In this document: positions 20,682 through 31,893 of the stretch, piece by piece
Layout: each line of letters begins with the position of its first letter
Position numbering within the stretch: the first letter of the stretch is position 1
NCBI RefSeq assembly: GCF_033095805.1
Contig: NZ_CP109901.1
Span: forward strand, 1,736,001-1,800,000
Direction: 5' to 3'
Length of the DNA: 64,000 nt
Source of the DNA: Serratia sp. UGAL515B_01
GTDB taxonomy: Bacteria > Pseudomonadota > Gammaproteobacteria > Enterobacterales > Enterobacteriaceae
The notes under the pieces: generated by a model
Databases searched by the model: none
Told to the model about the DNA's origin: nothing
What the model saw: the letters and a program-made list of their open reading frames with translations, nothing else
Translations under genes and position numbers: made by a program

Positions 20682-21429
20682 TTTTTTCCTGAATGGTGAC
20701 GATAATGTGGCTCATCGAGTAATAAAACAGCTTTTCATAATTAGACTGTGTTGCTTAATTGTCCGAGATGAGGTGGCAGAACCAATAGCCTGACAATACT
20801 GGATATAGGTTTTTTGGATACTACCCAGTGGTAGGTAGCATTTGAACATATCGTCGATTTATTTGGCAGACTGTTTCGAAGGCTTACGCCTTGCACGGTG
20901 CTCAACGACTTTCAGTGGCGTTTGAACGCGTTTAGGTTACTTTACTTCGCACGATGGTATGTCACAAGCATGGTAAGAGCTGATAGGAATAGGAAAGGAA
21001 GCATAAAACCTTTTTACATCTTGGGATACGTCGATGAGTTGCAAACAAGCTGATAACCTGTATGAGTGAGAAGGGCGAAATCTGATACAATTTTCGTTAT
21101 AAAGAGGCATCTAATGTGTTTTGGACGCATATGAATAGGGGAACGACAGGTTGCATTTTGAATGAATCCCAAGCCAGTTGAAAGCCCTTGCTTGCTATAA
21201 CAAAGGACATCAGTTAATTCAGCGTCTCGTGGTAACAGATTGAAAAGGGCATGACGTAAGGAGTTATAATGGTTAACGCTGCTCAGGCTGAATAGCCTTA
21301 GGGGTTGGCATACTGGACCCGTAATACTTCAAGTAGGAAGCCTGTTGTTTTGTTAGTCGTTCTCTTCAGGGCTGTGTGTTGCCCGCTTTTAGATAATTCG
21401 AATATTTAGGTCAACTATTAGACAAAGCC
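20682..21429. other. Gene-free stretch before adhE
   Basis: About 750 bases hold no gene that I can recognise on either strand. It probably contains the eroded 3' end of tdk plus spacer. Confidence 0.5.
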
Positions 21430-21462
21430 AAAAAATAGGCCGCAAGGTTAACCGTTGCGGCC
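21430..21462 (-). terminator. Terminator of adhE
   Basis: A GGCCGCAA / TTGCGGCC-like stem (21438-21462) is followed on the minus strand by a T run (21436-21430), about 50 bases after the adhE stop. Confidence 0.85.
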
Positions 21463-21510
21463 ATCTTTAGCGTTTGGTTGACAAATACTAAGCGTCAACG
21501 CAGATAAAGG

Positions 21511-24183
21511 TTATTTCTTAGACTTTTTTTCTGCTTTAGCGGCAACAGGCGTGGCCACCGCAGCTTCTTCTGTCGCTTCACTGAATTCGCGACCATAGAA
21601 AGTATCCAACATGATTTGCTTAAGTTCAGCGATCAATGGATAACGAGGGTTTGCACCAGTACATTGGTCATCAAACGCATCTTCAGACAGTTTGTCGACT
21701 TTCGCTAGGAAATCGGCTTCTTGCACACCAGCCTCACGGATAGACGCAGGGATACCTAATTCCGCTTTGATTTCATCCAACCATTTCAGAAGTTTTTCGA
21801 TTTTCTGAGCGGTACGATCACCGGGGGCACTCAGGCCGAGGTGGTCTGCGATCTCTGCATAGCGACGACGCGCCTGTGGGCGGTCATACTGGCTGAATGC
21901 GGTCTGCTTGGTTGGATTATCGTTGGCGTTATAGCGGATAACATTAGAAATCAACATGGCATTAGCCAAGCCATGTGGAATATGGAACTCTGAACCCAGT
22001 TTGTGGGCCATTGAGTGGCATACTCCAAGGAAGGCGTTAGCGAATGCAATACCAGCGATAGTTGCAGCGTTGTGAACACGTTCGCGGGCAACTGGATTTT
22101 TCGCCCCTTCTTTATAGCTGGCTGGTAGATATTCTTTCAGCAGTTTCAGGGCTTGCAACGCCTGGCCATCGGAGTATTCATTGGCTAGAACAGACACATA
22201 GGCTTCCAACGCATGAGTGACTGCATCCAAGCCACCGAAGGCACACAGGGATTTAGGCATGTTCATTACCAGGTTGGCGTCTACGATAGCCATATCCGGC
22301 GTCAGAGCATAGTCTGCCAATGGGTATTTCTGGCCAGTAGCATCATCGGTCACAACGGCGAACGGGGTGACTTCGGAACCGGTACCTGAAGTAGTAGTGA
22401 CCGCGACCATCTTCGCTTTCACGCCCATTTTCGGGAACTTGTAGATACGCTTACGGATATCCATAAAGCGTAGCGCCAGATCTTCAAAATGGGTTTCGGG
22501 ATGCTCATACAATACCCACATAATTTTTGCGGCATCCATTGGTGAACCACCACCAAGCGCAATGATCACGTCTGGTTTGAAGAGATTCATTTGCTCAGCA
22601 CCTTTACGAACGATACTCAGCGTCGGGTCAGCTTCTACTTCAAAGAACACTTCAGTTTCAATACCGTGCGATTTCAGAACGTTGGTGATCTGGTCGGCAT
22701 AGCCGTTATTGAACAGGTAACGGTCTGTAACGATGAAAGCACGCTTTGCACCATCGGAAGCCACTTCTTCCAACGCGATAGGCAGTGAGCCACGGCGGAA
22801 ATAGATTGATTTGGGAAGTTTGTGCCACAACATGTTTTCTGCTCGCTTCGCTACCGTTTTCTTGTTGATCAAGTGTTTTGGGCCAACGTTTTCAGAGATA
22901 GAGTTTCCACCCCATGAACCGCAGCCTAACGTCAGTGACGGAGCGAGTTTAAAATTATACAGATCGCCGATCCCCCCCTGAGAAGCAGGAGTATTAATAA
23001 GGATACGTGCAGTCTTCATCTTTTCGCCAAAGTAGGTAACACGCTGATCCTGGTTATCCTGATCGGTATACAAGCAAGAAGTGTGGCCAATGCCGCCCAT
23101 GGCAACCAATTTCTCTGCTTTGCTGACGGCGTCTTCGAAATCTTTGGCTCGATACATTGCCAAGGTAGGTGATAATTTTTCGTGCGCGAAAGGTTCAGAT
23201 TCATCAACTAATTTCACTTCACCGATCAGGATTTTAGTATTAGCGGGCACGCTGATGCCAGCCATTTCGGCGATTTTAACCGCAGACTGGCCAACAATCG
23301 CGGCGTTAAGGGCACCGTTCTTCAGAATGATGTCTTGTACTGCTTTCAACTCTTTGCCTTGCAACAGGTAACCACCATGTGAAGCAAAACGTTGGCGAAC
23401 AGCCTCATAAACGGAGTCGACTACGATAACCGATTGTTCAGAAGCGCAAATCACGCCACTGTCGAAGGTTTTTGACATCAGGATTGAAGCTACAACACGC
23501 TTAATGTCCGCAGTTTCATCAACAACGACGGGCGTGTTACCAGCACCGACACCAATGGCGGGTTTACCCGAGCTGTATGCGGCCTTAACCATACCAGGCC
23601 CACCTGTTGCCAATATCAAATTGATATCAGGGTGGTGCATTAATTGGTTGGACAGATCAACAGTAGGTTGATCGATCCAGCCTATAATGTCTTTTGGTGC
23701 TCCAGCAGCGATAGCCGCCTGCAGAACGATGTCTGCCGCTTTATTAGTGGCATTTTTAGCACGAGGGTGTGGGGAGAAAATGATACCGTTACGTGTTTTT
23801 AAGCTGATAAGAGCTTTGAAAATGGCGGTAGACGTTGGATTAGTGGTAGGAACGATGCCACAAATCAGGCCAATCGGTTCAGCAATGGTGATAGTGCCAA
23901 AAGTGTCGTCTTCGGAGAGAATACCGCAGGTTTTCTCATCTTTATAGGCGTTATAAATATATTCAGATGCGAAGTGGTTTTTAATGACTTTATCTTCAAC
24001 AATCCCCATACCTGATTCATCAACGGCCATTTTAGCTAGCGGAATACGTGCATCAGCAGCGGCGAGGGCTGCGGCGCGAAAAATTTTATCCACTTGCTCT
24101 TGTGAGAAGTTGGCATACTCGCGCTGGGCTTTTTTGACACGTGCTACTAACTCGTTCAGTTCGGCGACATTCGTTACAGCCAT
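21511..24183 (-). CDS. adhE: Bifunctional aldehyde-alcohol dehydrogenase AdhE
   Basis: AdhE converts acetyl-CoA to ethanol in two NADH-dependent steps during fermentation and assembles into spirosomes. The 890-residue protein has an N-terminal acylating aldehyde dehydrogenase (about 1-440, catalytic Cys246 in DSGVICASEQ). It is fused to an iron-dependent alcohol dehydrogenase (about 450-870, with GGGSPMDAAK and the HxxxH-type metal region GVCHSMAHKLG). The tail is Ala/Lys-rich. The ATG at 24183 follows AGGAGAG. All key residues appear intact. Confidence 0.97.
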   Translation of the reverse strand: MAVTNVAELNELVARVKKAQREYANFSQEQVDKIFRAAALAAADARIPLAKMAVDESGMGIVEDKVIKNHFASEYIYNAYKDEKTCGILSEDDTFGTITIAEPIGLICGIVPTTNPTSTAIFKALISLKTRNGIIFSPHPRAKNATNKAADIVLQAAIAAGAPKDIIGWIDQPTVDLSNQLMHHPDINLILATGGPGMVKAAYSSGKPAIGVGAGNTPVVVDETADIKRVVASILMSKTFDSGVICASEQSVIVVDSVYEAVRQRFASHGGYLLQGKELKAVQDIILKNGALNAAIVGQSAVKIAEMAGISVPANTKILIGEVKLVDESEPFAHEKLSPTLAMYRAKDFEDAVSKAEKLVAMGGIGHTSCLYTDQDNQDQRVTYFGEKMKTARILINTPASQGGIGDLYNFKLAPSLTLGCGSWGGNSISENVGPKHLINKKTVAKRAENMLWHKLPKSIYFRRGSLPIALEEVASDGAKRAFIVTDRYLFNNGYADQITNVLKSHGIETEVFFEVEADPTLSIVRKGAEQMNLFKPDVIIALGGGSPMDAAKIMWVLYEHPETHFEDLALRFMDIRKRIYKFPKMGVKAKMVAVTTTSGTGSEVTPFAVVTDDATGQKYPLADYALTPDMAIVDANLVMNMPKSLCAFGGLDAVTHALEAYVSVLANEYSDGQALQALKLLKEYLPASYKEGAKNPVARERVHNAATIAGIAFANAFLGVCHSMAHKLGSEFHIPHGLANAMLISNVIRYNANDNPTKQTAFSQYDRPQARRRYAEIADHLGLSAPGDRTAQKIEKLLKWLDEIKAELGIPASIREAGVQEADFLAKVDKLSEDAFDDQCTGANPRYPLIAELKQIMLDTFYGREFSEATEEAAVATPVAAKAEKKSKK

Positions 24184-24445
24184 AATGCTCTCCTGATAAT
24201 GTTAAACTCTTTCAGTAAATAAGCCGTTCGAGCAACTAGTATAGGCAGAGGGAGGATACGATGCCTGTGAAAAGCTATGGGTTCCCGTTTTTAGTGACCC
24301 GTGTTGCTGATTTACTTAAAGAGCTTTACAGACTATCGGAATGATTTTATTGGGAGGCAGAGCCAAATCACCGATTATCATATTCGACATCTTCTTTGCT
24401 TCTGGCTACTTTCAGTGATCTTAACTATTCCTAAAGAGATATTTT

Positions 24446-24459
24446 GTGATTTAAATCAT
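24446..24459. promoter_or_regulatory. FNR/CRP-like palindrome upstream of adhE
   Basis: GTGAT-TTAA-ATCAT is a symmetric site differing from the FNR consensus (TTGAT-N4-ATCAA) at one base in each arm. It lies about 265 bases upstream of the adhE start and 455 upstream of ychE, in the 730-base gap between the two divergent genes. Anaerobic control of adhE would make sense, but this is inference. A second dyad, GACGATAATCGTC, lies near 24553. I see no gene in this gap. Confidence 0.4.
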
Positions 24460-24914
24460 AAAAAGGTCATGCTGACACCATTCAGCTTGCCATTTTGAGA
24501 ACAATTATCAACAAGATGGTTGTTGTTCACGTTTTCACACTTAAAACCCTAATGACGATAATCGTCGTTCTACACTATGTAGCAGTGTTTGTTGTTTATT
24601 TGGCCAATATGAAGGCTTCATTCCTTTCTGGAAGCGGCATGCAGTGCTCAACTAGTGCTCAAATCTGCTTCCGATAGAGTTTGGTCATTTGCTCCAGATA
24701 TTTTATTTATCGTACACACCGGGTTAAAGAGCCTTATCGCCCATGTGTAGCCGCTGTTCGAAATGATTTGGGGGAGATCAATAATTGTTTTGTAACAATA
24801 TAACGAGGTAGGAGAAATGCTGTTGGTATGTGGATGGATTACCCGACTCAATTCTATTACATTAGCACGCATCAGCAGCCTCTCTTTTTACAGCTATTAA
24901 ATGCGGAGTTCTTC

Positions 24915-25559
24915 GTGGGCCAATCTATGTTGGATTTTTCCGGCTACATTAAGTTTTTTGTTGGCTTGTTTGCACTGGTAAACCCTGTAGGTATTCTACC
25001 GGTATTTATCAGTATGACCAGTTATCAGGCGGAGGCTGGACGTAACAAAACCAACCTGACGGCCAACCTATCGGTAGCAATTATTTTGTGGACGTCGCTG
25101 TTTTTGGGGGAGGCGATACTGCGCGTGTTTGGTATTTCCATAGATTCGTTCCGTATTGCCGGTGGAATACTGGTAGTCAGTATTGCTATGTCGATGATCA
25201 GCGGCAAATTGGGTGAAGACAAACAGAACAAGCAGGAAAAGTCAGAAAGTGCAATTCGTGAAAGCATCGGGGTTGTCCCCTTGGCATTGCCATTGATGGC
25301 AGGTCCAGGGGCAATTAGTTCAACCATCGTTTGGAGTTCACGATATCACAGTTGGCCAAACCTGTTAGGTTTTAGCCTTGCGGTTGCCTTGTTCGCCTTT
25401 TGTTGTTGGCTTTTGTTTAGGGCCGCTCCGTTATTGGTACGCCTACTTGGTCAGACTGGTATCAACGTTATTACGCGAATCATGGGATTATTGCTAATGG
25501 CATTGGGCATCGAGTTTATTGTCACAGGCATCAAGGCCATATTCCCCGGATTATTATAA
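24915..25559 (+). CDS. ychE: YchE, MarC-family inner-membrane protein
   Basis: YchE belongs to the MarC/UPF0056 family of six-segment inner-membrane proteins; the transported substrate, if any, is unknown. I choose a GTG at 24915. It lies just after GCGGAG and gives 214 residues beginning V-G-Q-S-M-L-D-F, which lines up residue for residue with the start of E. coli YchE (215). The first ATG candidate (24927) loses this match, and the upstream ATG (24828) adds an unsupported leader. The adhE-ychE-opp order is conserved. Confidence 0.88.
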   Translation: MGQSMLDFSGYIKFFVGLFALVNPVGILPVFISMTSYQAEAGRNKTNLTANLSVAIILWTSLFLGEAILRVFGISIDSFRIAGGILVVSIAMSMISGKLGEDKQNKQEKSESAIRESIGVVPLALPLMAGPGAISSTIVWSSRYHSWPNLLGFSLAVALFAFCCWLLFRAAPLLVRLLGQTGINVITRIMGLLLMALGIEFIVTGIKAIFPGLL

Positions 25560-25650
25560 CCACAACTATGATGCGGAACGCCGATAGGCTTTTGTACCTG
25601 TCATCATGCAAGCTCTAACGGTGTTGTCACCTCAGTCACTTATCCGAGTA

Positions 25651-25690
25651 AGCTCTTTGGGGTTCGTAAACCCCAAAGAGCTGTTAAAAA
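25651..25690 (+). terminator. Terminator of ychE
   Basis: A perfect 12-bp stem (AGCTCTTTGGGG / CCCCAAAGAGCT) with an 8-base loop spans 25651-25682, followed by GTTAAAAAAT. It could work in either direction. Confidence 0.7.
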
Positions 25691-26210
25691 ATAGCTGGGC
25701 CATGCATTGAAGGAGGAAGCTATATAACCCTGCTAATGCCTTACTCTTCCCGTTTCTTGCCCTAAAAACCTAATAGATGCTGAAAATTTGTCCACTGTAT
25801 CCTGGGGGGGTTGTTTCATATCATTGCAGATGATATTAGAGTGCAATCCATAATAAGAAAGTGTTTATTCTTTGAATTGTGCATATTGTAAACTAAGTAT
25901 CTATTTTAGGTGGTTTTACGTGCCAATCTACGCTATGCCGGCACGAAATTTACTTTAGTTTTAACATTATTGTTCTAATTTCCATCGACAATTGTAGAGG
26001 CATTTTGCTGGTGGTGAAGTAGGCAAAAGTGAAATGCTCCGCAATTTCATCAAAAGTAACGAAGTGAATGACCGGTGCCCAGCTATGGCGGGTAATGCAG
26101 AGCCAGGCACGACGGTATCGTTCCACGGCACTTAAACCACAACAGCACCTGATTAATGGGCAACGCAGATCCCTCGTCGGATCTGTGATAATAAAAATGG
26201 GAGGTTATAA
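25691..26210 (+). promoter_or_regulatory. Long leader and promoter region of the opp operon
   Basis: About 520 bases upstream of oppA contain no gene. A ribosome site GGGAGG precedes the oppA ATG. A CA-rich patch (AAACCACAACAGCACC, about 26132-26147) resembles the kind of target used by the sRNA GcvB on oppA of other enterics. That reading is inference from known biology, not a demonstrated match. Confidence 0.4.
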
Positions 26211-27848
26211 ATGATCAACATCACGAAAAAATCACACCTGGCTGCAGGCATTATTGTTGCGTTAGGTGTTATAGCAACTGGAAATGTATTAGCTGCTGAT
26301 GTACCTGCGGGCGTTCAGTTGGCAGAGAAACAGGAAATTGTTAGAAACAACGGTTCAGAAGTGCAATCTCTTGATCCGCATAAAATAGAAGGTGTACCAG
26401 AGAACAATATTACCCGCGATCTGCTTGAAGGGCTGGCGAACAATGATTTGGATGGTTCAATTGTACCGGGTGTTGCCGAACGTTGGGATAACAAAGATTT
26501 TAAAGTGTGGACATTCCACCTGCGCAAAGATGCCAAGTGGTCGAACGGTCAGCCGGTAACGGCACAGGATTTTGTTTATAGCTGGCAGCGTATTGTCGAT
26601 CCTAAAACTGCGTCCCCTTATGCCAGCTACCTGCAGTATGCTCACGTAGAAAACGTTGACGACATTATTGCCGGTAAAAAAGATAAATCCACGCTGGGCG
26701 TAAAGGCACTCGACGACCATACCTTCCAGGTCACCCTGACCGAACCGGTGCCTTATCTGGTAGAAATGACCCCGCACTATGCGATGAAGCCTGTGTATAA
26801 AGACGTCGTTGAGAAGTTTGGTGAGAAATGGACGCTGCCACAGAATTATGTCAGTAATGGTGCCTATAAGCTGAAAGACTGGGTGGTTAACGAACGCATT
26901 GTGCTTGAACGTAACCCGGAGTATTGGGACAACGCGAAAACTATTATTAATAAGGTCACCTTCCTACCAATTTCCTCAGAAGTTACAGACGTGAACCGTT
27001 ATCGTACTGGCGAAATCGACATGACGTATAACAATTTGCCGATCGAATTGTTCCAGAAGCTTAAAAAAGAGATCCCAGACGAAGTTCATGTTGATCCTTA
27101 CTTGTGTTCCTACTATTACGAGATCAACAACCAGAAAGCACCATTTACCGATGCTCGCGTGCGTGAAGCGCTCAAGCTGGGGATGGACCGCGATATCATT
27201 ACCAATAAAGTGAAGAACCAGGGTGACGTGCCAGCTTATGGTTTTACTCCGCCGTATACCGATGGTGCGAAATTAACACCGCCTGAATGGTTCGGTTGGA
27301 CACAGGAAAAACGCAACGAAGAGGCAAAGAGACTGCTGGCTGAGGCAGGTTATGGCCCAGATAAACCGCTGACCTTTTCGTTGTTATACAACACTTCCGA
27401 TCTGCACAAAAAATTGGCAATCGCTGCAGCTTCTATTTGGAAGAAAAACCTGGGTGTGGAAGTGAAACTGGTAAATCAGGAGTGGAAGACCTTCCTGGAT
27501 AGCCGCCATCAGGGCAATTATGACGTTTCTAGAGCTGCTTGGTGTGCCGATTACAACGAGCCGAGCTCCTTCCTGAATATGATGGTTTCAGACAGCAGCA
27601 ACAACACGCCTCACTATAAAAGCGCTGCTTTCGACCAAATAATGGCTAAGGCCATATCGGCCAAAACCAAAGATGAACGCATAGCACTTTACCAGCAAGC
27701 CGAAACCCAATTGGATAAAGATTCTGCTATTGTTCCGATCTATTACTATGTCAATGCTCGTCTGGTGAAACCTTACGTTGGCGGCTACACCGGTAAAGAC
27801 CCGCTTGATAATGTGTACCAAAAAAACCTGTACATCATCAAGCATTGA
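26211..27848 (+). CDS. oppA: Oligopeptide-binding protein OppA (periplasmic)
   Basis: OppA captures di- to pentapeptides in the periplasm for the OppBCDF importer. The 545-residue precursor has a Sec signal peptide (basic start, hydrophobic core, ending VLAA at about 29). It also has the SBP_bac_5 fold, with LEGLANNDLDGSIVPGVAERW and the mature domains intact. The length matches E. coli OppA (543). It is the first gene of a five-gene operon, with an 87-base gap before oppB. Confidence 0.97.
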   Translation: MINITKKSHLAAGIIVALGVIATGNVLAADVPAGVQLAEKQEIVRNNGSEVQSLDPHKIEGVPENNITRDLLEGLANNDLDGSIVPGVAERWDNKDFKVWTFHLRKDAKWSNGQPVTAQDFVYSWQRIVDPKTASPYASYLQYAHVENVDDIIAGKKDKSTLGVKALDDHTFQVTLTEPVPYLVEMTPHYAMKPVYKDVVEKFGEKWTLPQNYVSNGAYKLKDWVVNERIVLERNPEYWDNAKTIINKVTFLPISSEVTDVNRYRTGEIDMTYNNLPIELFQKLKKEIPDEVHVDPYLCSYYYEINNQKAPFTDARVREALKLGMDRDIITNKVKNQGDVPAYGFTPPYTDGAKLTPPEWFGWTQEKRNEEAKRLLAEAGYGPDKPLTFSLLYNTSDLHKKLAIAAASIWKKNLGVEVKLVNQEWKTFLDSRHQGNYDVSRAAWCADYNEPSSFLNMMVSDSSNNTPHYKSAAFDQIMAKAISAKTKDERIALYQQAETQLDKDSAIVPIYYYVNARLVKPYVGGYTGKDPLDNVYQKNLYIIKH

Positions 27849-27935
27849 TGCGGTAAGGGCAGGCAGGCTGCAAAGGCTGCCTGCCCACGTTAAGAACAAT
27901 AAGCCGTTATCAGGCTGAAGCACAGGGTTAGGGCA

Positions 27936-28856
27936 ATGCTTAAATTTATAATTCGTCGCCTGTTAGAGGCGATCCCGACACTATTTATCCTTATCACCAT
28001 TTCATTCTTTATGATGCGTCTCGCCCCCGGCAGCCCTTTCACCGGAGAGCGTGCGCTGCCGCCTGAAGTGATGGCTAATATCGAAGCGAAATACCATCTC
28101 AACGATCCGATCTGGAAACAGTATGGTCATTATTTGGCGCAACTGTCACAAGGGGATTTTGGCCCTTCGTTTAAATACAAAGATTATACGGTGAATGACT
28201 TGGTCGCAGCCTCATTTCCAGTCTCTGCCAAACTGGGTTTTGCCGCTTTCCTCTTGGCGGTGATATTGGGAGTGAGTGCGGGGGTTGTTGCCGCCTTGAA
28301 TCAGAATACCAAGTGGGACTATACGGTAATGGGGTTTGCCATGACCGGGGTCGTGATCCCCAGCTTTGTGGTGGCGCCGTTATTGGTACTGATTTTTGCT
28401 ATTACACTGAAATGGTTACCCGGAGGCGGATGGAATGGTGGGGCACCTAAGTTCATTATCCTGCCGATGGTTGCTCTCTCTCTGTCGTATATTGCCAGCA
28501 TCGCACGTATAACCCGTGGTTCGATGATTGAAGTATTGCACTCCAACTTTATCCGCACTGCGCGAGCGAAAGGGCTGCCGATGCGGCGTATCATTTTTCG
28601 CCATGCGCTAAAGCCCGCGATGCTGCCAGTGCTGTCCTATTTAGGCCCCGCCTTTGTTGGGATTATCACCGGTTCGATGGTGATCGAAACTATCTTCGGT
28701 TTACCCGGTATTGGGCAATTATTTGTGAACGGTGCATTAAACCGGGACTACTCATTGGTACTGAGCCTGACCATTCTGGTTGGCGGTTTAACCATATTGT
28801 TCAACGCGATCGTTGATGTGCTGTATGCCGTGATCGATCCGAAAATCCGTTACTAA
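27936..28856 (+). CDS. oppB: Oligopeptide ABC transporter permease OppB
   Basis: OppB is one of two inner-membrane permeases of the peptide importer. The 306-residue protein has six predicted segments and the EAA-type coupling loop RTARAKGLPMRRIIFRHALKP in the third quarter. Length equals that of E. coli OppB. The start follows oppA in the same operon and oppC begins 16 bases after the stop. Confidence 0.96.
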   Translation: MLKFIIRRLLEAIPTLFILITISFFMMRLAPGSPFTGERALPPEVMANIEAKYHLNDPIWKQYGHYLAQLSQGDFGPSFKYKDYTVNDLVAASFPVSAKLGFAAFLLAVILGVSAGVVAALNQNTKWDYTVMGFAMTGVVIPSFVVAPLLVLIFAITLKWLPGGGWNGGAPKFIILPMVALSLSYIASIARITRGSMIEVLHSNFIRTARAKGLPMRRIIFRHALKPAMLPVLSYLGPAFVGIITGSMVIETIFGLPGIGQLFVNGALNRDYSLVLSLTILVGGLTILFNAIVDVLYAVIDPKIRY

Positions 28857-28872
28857 TTCTGGAGCACGCAAG

Positions 28873-29778
28873 ATGTTGACAAAAAAGAACAGCGAAGCTC
28901 TGGAGAATTTCAGTGCCAAACTTGAAGTTGAAGGGCGCAGCCTGTGGCAAGATGCGCGTCGCCGTTTTATGCATAACCGCGCGGCGGTGACCAGCCTATT
29001 TGTTTTGGCGCTGATTACCCTGTTTGTGATCTGCGCACCTTGGTTATCGCCTTTTACCTACGATGATACTGATTGGAGCATGATGTCATTCCCGCCGGAA
29101 TGGGGATCGGCACATTACTTTGGCACCGATTCCTCGGGGCGTGATTTATTGGTGCGAGTGGCCATAGGCGGACGTGTCTCGCTGATGGTTGGTGTGGCGG
29201 CAGCGCTGATTGCTGTTGTAGTAGGTACATTATACGGTTCCCTGTCGGGTTATCTGGGTGGTAAAACGGACTCTGTCATGATGCGTTTACTGGAGGTCCT
29301 CAATTCCTTCCCATTTATGTTCTTTGTGATCCTGCTGGTGACCTTCTTCGGGCAAAATATTCTGCTGATCTTTGTGGCGATAGGCATGGTTTCCTGGTTG
29401 GACATGGCGCGTATTGTGCGCGGTCAGACGTTGAGTCTGAAGCGCAAAGAGTTTATCGAAGCCGCTTTGGTGTGCGGTGTATCGACTCGCAGTATCGTGC
29501 TGCGTCACATTGTGCCAAACGTGTTGGGTGTGGTGGTCGTTTACGCATCACTTTTGGTACCCAGCATGATCCTGTTTGAATCCTTCCTGAGTTTTCTGGG
29601 ATTAGGAACACAAGAACCACTGAGCAGTTGGGGGGCCTTATTAAGCGATGGAGCCAACTCGATGGAAGTTTCACCGTGGTTGCTGCTGTTTCCAGTGGGT
29701 TTCCTGGTTGTCACTCTTTTTTGTTTCAACTTTATCGGCGATGGTTTACGTGACGCCCTCGACCCGAAAGATCGCTAA
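28873..29778 (+). CDS. oppC: Oligopeptide ABC transporter permease OppC
   Basis: OppC pairs with OppB to form the membrane channel. The 301-residue protein has a cytoplasmic N-terminal stretch, then six segments. It carries the EAA loop around [20 protein letters not shown], which contacts OppD/OppF. oppD starts 11 bases after the stop. Confidence 0.96.
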   Translation: MLTKKNSEALENFSAKLEVEGRSLWQDARRRFMHNRAAVTSLFVLALITLFVICAPWLSPFTYDDTDWSMMSFPPEWGSAHYFGTDSSGRDLLVRVAIGGRVSLMVGVAAALIAVVVGTLYGSLSGYLGGKTDSVMMRLLEVLNSFPFMFFVILLVTFFGQNILLIFVAIGMVSWLDMARIVRGQTLSLKRKEFIEAALVCGVSTRSIVLRHIVPNVLGVVVVYASLLVPSMILFESFLSFLGLGTQEPLSSWGALLSDGANSMEVSPWLLLFPVGFLVVTLFCFNFIGDGLRDALDPKDR

Positions 29779-29789
29779 GGAGTGCAATC

Positions 29790-30806
29790 ATGAACATTAT
29801 TGACAAGCAAGTATGGCAAACAGAATGTGATGCTGGAACGCCATTGCTGCTGGACGTAAAAGACCTGCGTGTAACTTTTTCCACACCCGATGGCGATGTT
29901 ACGGCAGTAAATGACCTGAACTTCGATCTACGTGCAGGAGAAACCCTGGGTATTGTTGGGGAGTCTGGTTCGGGGAAATCACAGACTGCTTTTGCACTGA
30001 TGGGATTGCTGGCCAGCAATGGTCGTATTGCTGGCTCGGCAAAGTTTCATGGTCGAGAAATCCTTAACTTGCCGGAAAATGAGCTCAATAAGCTACGGGC
30101 CGAAGAAATATCTATGATATTTCAAGATCCAATGACGTCGCTGAACCCCTATATGCGCGTGGGGGAACAACTGATGGAAGTACTGATGCTGCATAAAAAA
30201 ATGAGCAAAAGCGCAGCGTTTGAAGAGTCTGTACGCATGTTGGATGCTGTAAAAATGCCAGAGGCGCGTAAACGCATGCGTATGTTTCCGCATGAGTTTT
30301 CAGGGGGAATGCGTCAGCGGGTGATGATTGCAATGGCACTGTTATGCCGACCGAAACTTCTGATTGCTGATGAACCGACCACTGCGCTGGATGTTACCGT
30401 ACAGGCGCAAATCATGACACTATTGAACGAACTCAAACGTGAGTTTAATACGGCAATCATTATGATTACCCATGATTTAGGCGTTGTAGCCGGGATTTGT
30501 AACAAGGTACTGGTCATGTATGCCGGACGCACCATGGAATATGGCAGCGCCCGTGATGTGTTCTACCACCCGAGTCACCCGTACTCTATCGGCCTGCTTA
30601 ATGCCGTGCCTCGTCTAGATGCTGAAGGTGAAACGTTAATGACCATTCCTGGTAACCCACCAAATTTACTGCGTTTACCAAAGGGATGCCCGTTCCAACC
30701 GCGTTGCCCTTATGCGATGGAACAGTGCTTGAGTACTCCGCCTTTGGAGCAGTTTGGTGAAGGGCGCCTTCGTGCCTGCTTTAAGCCGGAGGAGGCCCTG
30801 GTATGA
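29790..30806 (+). CDS. oppD: Oligopeptide ABC transporter ATPase OppD
   Basis: OppD is one of the two ATPases. The 338-residue protein has Walker [10 protein letters not shown], signature FSGGMRQRV and Walker [13 protein letters not shown]. Its C-terminal oligopeptide-transporter extension has four cysteines (CPFQPRCPY...C...C) that suggest an iron-sulfur cluster, as in the family. It overlaps the oppF start by four bases. Confidence 0.96.
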   Translation: MNIIDKQVWQTECDAGTPLLLDVKDLRVTFSTPDGDVTAVNDLNFDLRAGETLGIVGESGSGKSQTAFALMGLLASNGRIAGSAKFHGREILNLPENELNKLRAEEISMIFQDPMTSLNPYMRVGEQLMEVLMLHKKMSKSAAFEESVRMLDAVKMPEARKRMRMFPHEFSGGMRQRVMIAMALLCRPKLLIADEPTTALDVTVQAQIMTLLNELKREFNTAIIMITHDLGVVAGICNKVLVMYAGRTMEYGSARDVFYHPSHPYSIGLLNAVPRLDAEGETLMTIPGNPPNLLRLPKGCPFQPRCPYAMEQCLSTPPLEQFGEGRLRACFKPEEALV

Positions 30807-31801
30807 CTGCAACCGATAAAAGAGCGTTACTTGAAGTCGTAGACCTGAAGGTTCATTTCGACATTCATGATGATAAGCAGTGGTTTTGGCAGGCACCAAA
30901 GACGTTAAAGGCTGTTGATGGGGTTACATTACGCCTGTTTGAGGGGGAAACGCTCGGTGTCGTTGGCGAGTCTGGCTGCGGAAAGTCCACCTTCGCTCGC
31001 GCCATTATTGGTCTGGTGAAGGCGACCAGCGGTAGCGTTACCTGGTTGGGTAAAGATTTACTGGGAATGAATGAAGCGGATTGGCGTAAAACCCGCTGTG
31101 ACATTCAGATGATTTTTCAGGATCCGTTGGCTTCACTTAATCCACGTATGACGATTGGCGATATCATTGCCGAACCGTTACGTACCTATAATCCTAAAAT
31201 GCCACGCCAGGAAGTGAAGGACAAAGTTAAGACGATGATGATGAAAGTTGGTTTATTACCAAATTTGATCAACCGTTATCCGCACGAGTTTTCAGGTGGA
31301 CAGTGTCAGCGAATTGGTATTGCTCGGGCCTTGATACTGGAACCTAAACTGGTGATCTGCGATGAGCCTGTTTCTGCACTGGATGTTTCCATTCAGGCGC
31401 AAGTGGTGAATTTGTTGCAGCAACTACAGCGAGAAATGGGACTGTCATTGATCTTTATTGCCCACGATCTGGCGGTAGTGAAGCATATTTCCGATCGTGT
31501 GCTGGTGATGTACCTAGGCCACGCAGTGGAACTGGGAACCTATGACGAGGTTTACCACAACCCGCAACATCCTTATACCAAGGCGTTGATGTCTGCTGTG
31601 CCGATCCCTGACCCGGATAAACAAAAGCAAAAACAGATCCAACTGCTGGAGGGAGAGTTGCCATCGCCAATTAATCCACCTTCCGGTTGCGTATTCCGCA
31701 CCCGCTGTCCGATTGCTGGGCCGGAGTGTGCAAAAACACGCCCGTTACTGGAAGGTAGTTTTCGCCATGCGGTGTCTTGTTTGAAGGTCGACCCGTTATG
31801 A
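30803..31801 (+). CDS. oppF: Oligopeptide ABC transporter ATPase OppF
   Basis: OppF is the second ATPase. The 332-residue protein has Walker [10 protein letters not shown], signature FSGGQCQRI and Walker [13 protein letters not shown]. Its C-terminal cysteine cluster resembles that of OppD. The ATG overlaps the oppD stop (ATGA), indicating coupled translation. It is the last gene of the operon, followed by a clear terminator. Confidence 0.96.
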   Translation: MTATDKRALLEVVDLKVHFDIHDDKQWFWQAPKTLKAVDGVTLRLFEGETLGVVGESGCGKSTFARAIIGLVKATSGSVTWLGKDLLGMNEADWRKTRCDIQMIFQDPLASLNPRMTIGDIIAEPLRTYNPKMPRQEVKDKVKTMMMKVGLLPNLINRYPHEFSGGQCQRIGIARALILEPKLVICDEPVSALDVSIQAQVVNLLQQLQREMGLSLIFIAHDLAVVKHISDRVLVMYLGHAVELGTYDEVYHNPQHPYTKALMSAVPIPDPDKQKQKQIQLLEGELPSPINPPSGCVFRTRCPIAGPECAKTRPLLEGSFRHAVSCLKVDPL

Positions 31802-31833
31802 TTGTCTGATTCTAAATGAAGAATAGTTAATCG

Positions 31834-31886
31834 AACTGCACCTTGAAAGTTGGAATTCCAACCAGTAAAAGTGCAGTTTTATTTTT
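31834..31886 (+). terminator. Terminator of the opp operon
   Basis: An outer AACTGCAC / GTGCAGTT stem encloses an inner GTTGGAATTCCAAC palindrome and is followed by TTATTTTT. yciU converges from the other side. Confidence 0.85.
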
Positions 31887-31893
31887 GACGTGG

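Noticed and set aside
20515..20715. Minus-strand open frame of 66 codons opposite the tdk remnant
   Set aside because: It shows no similarity that I know and lies over the better-supported tdk fragment.
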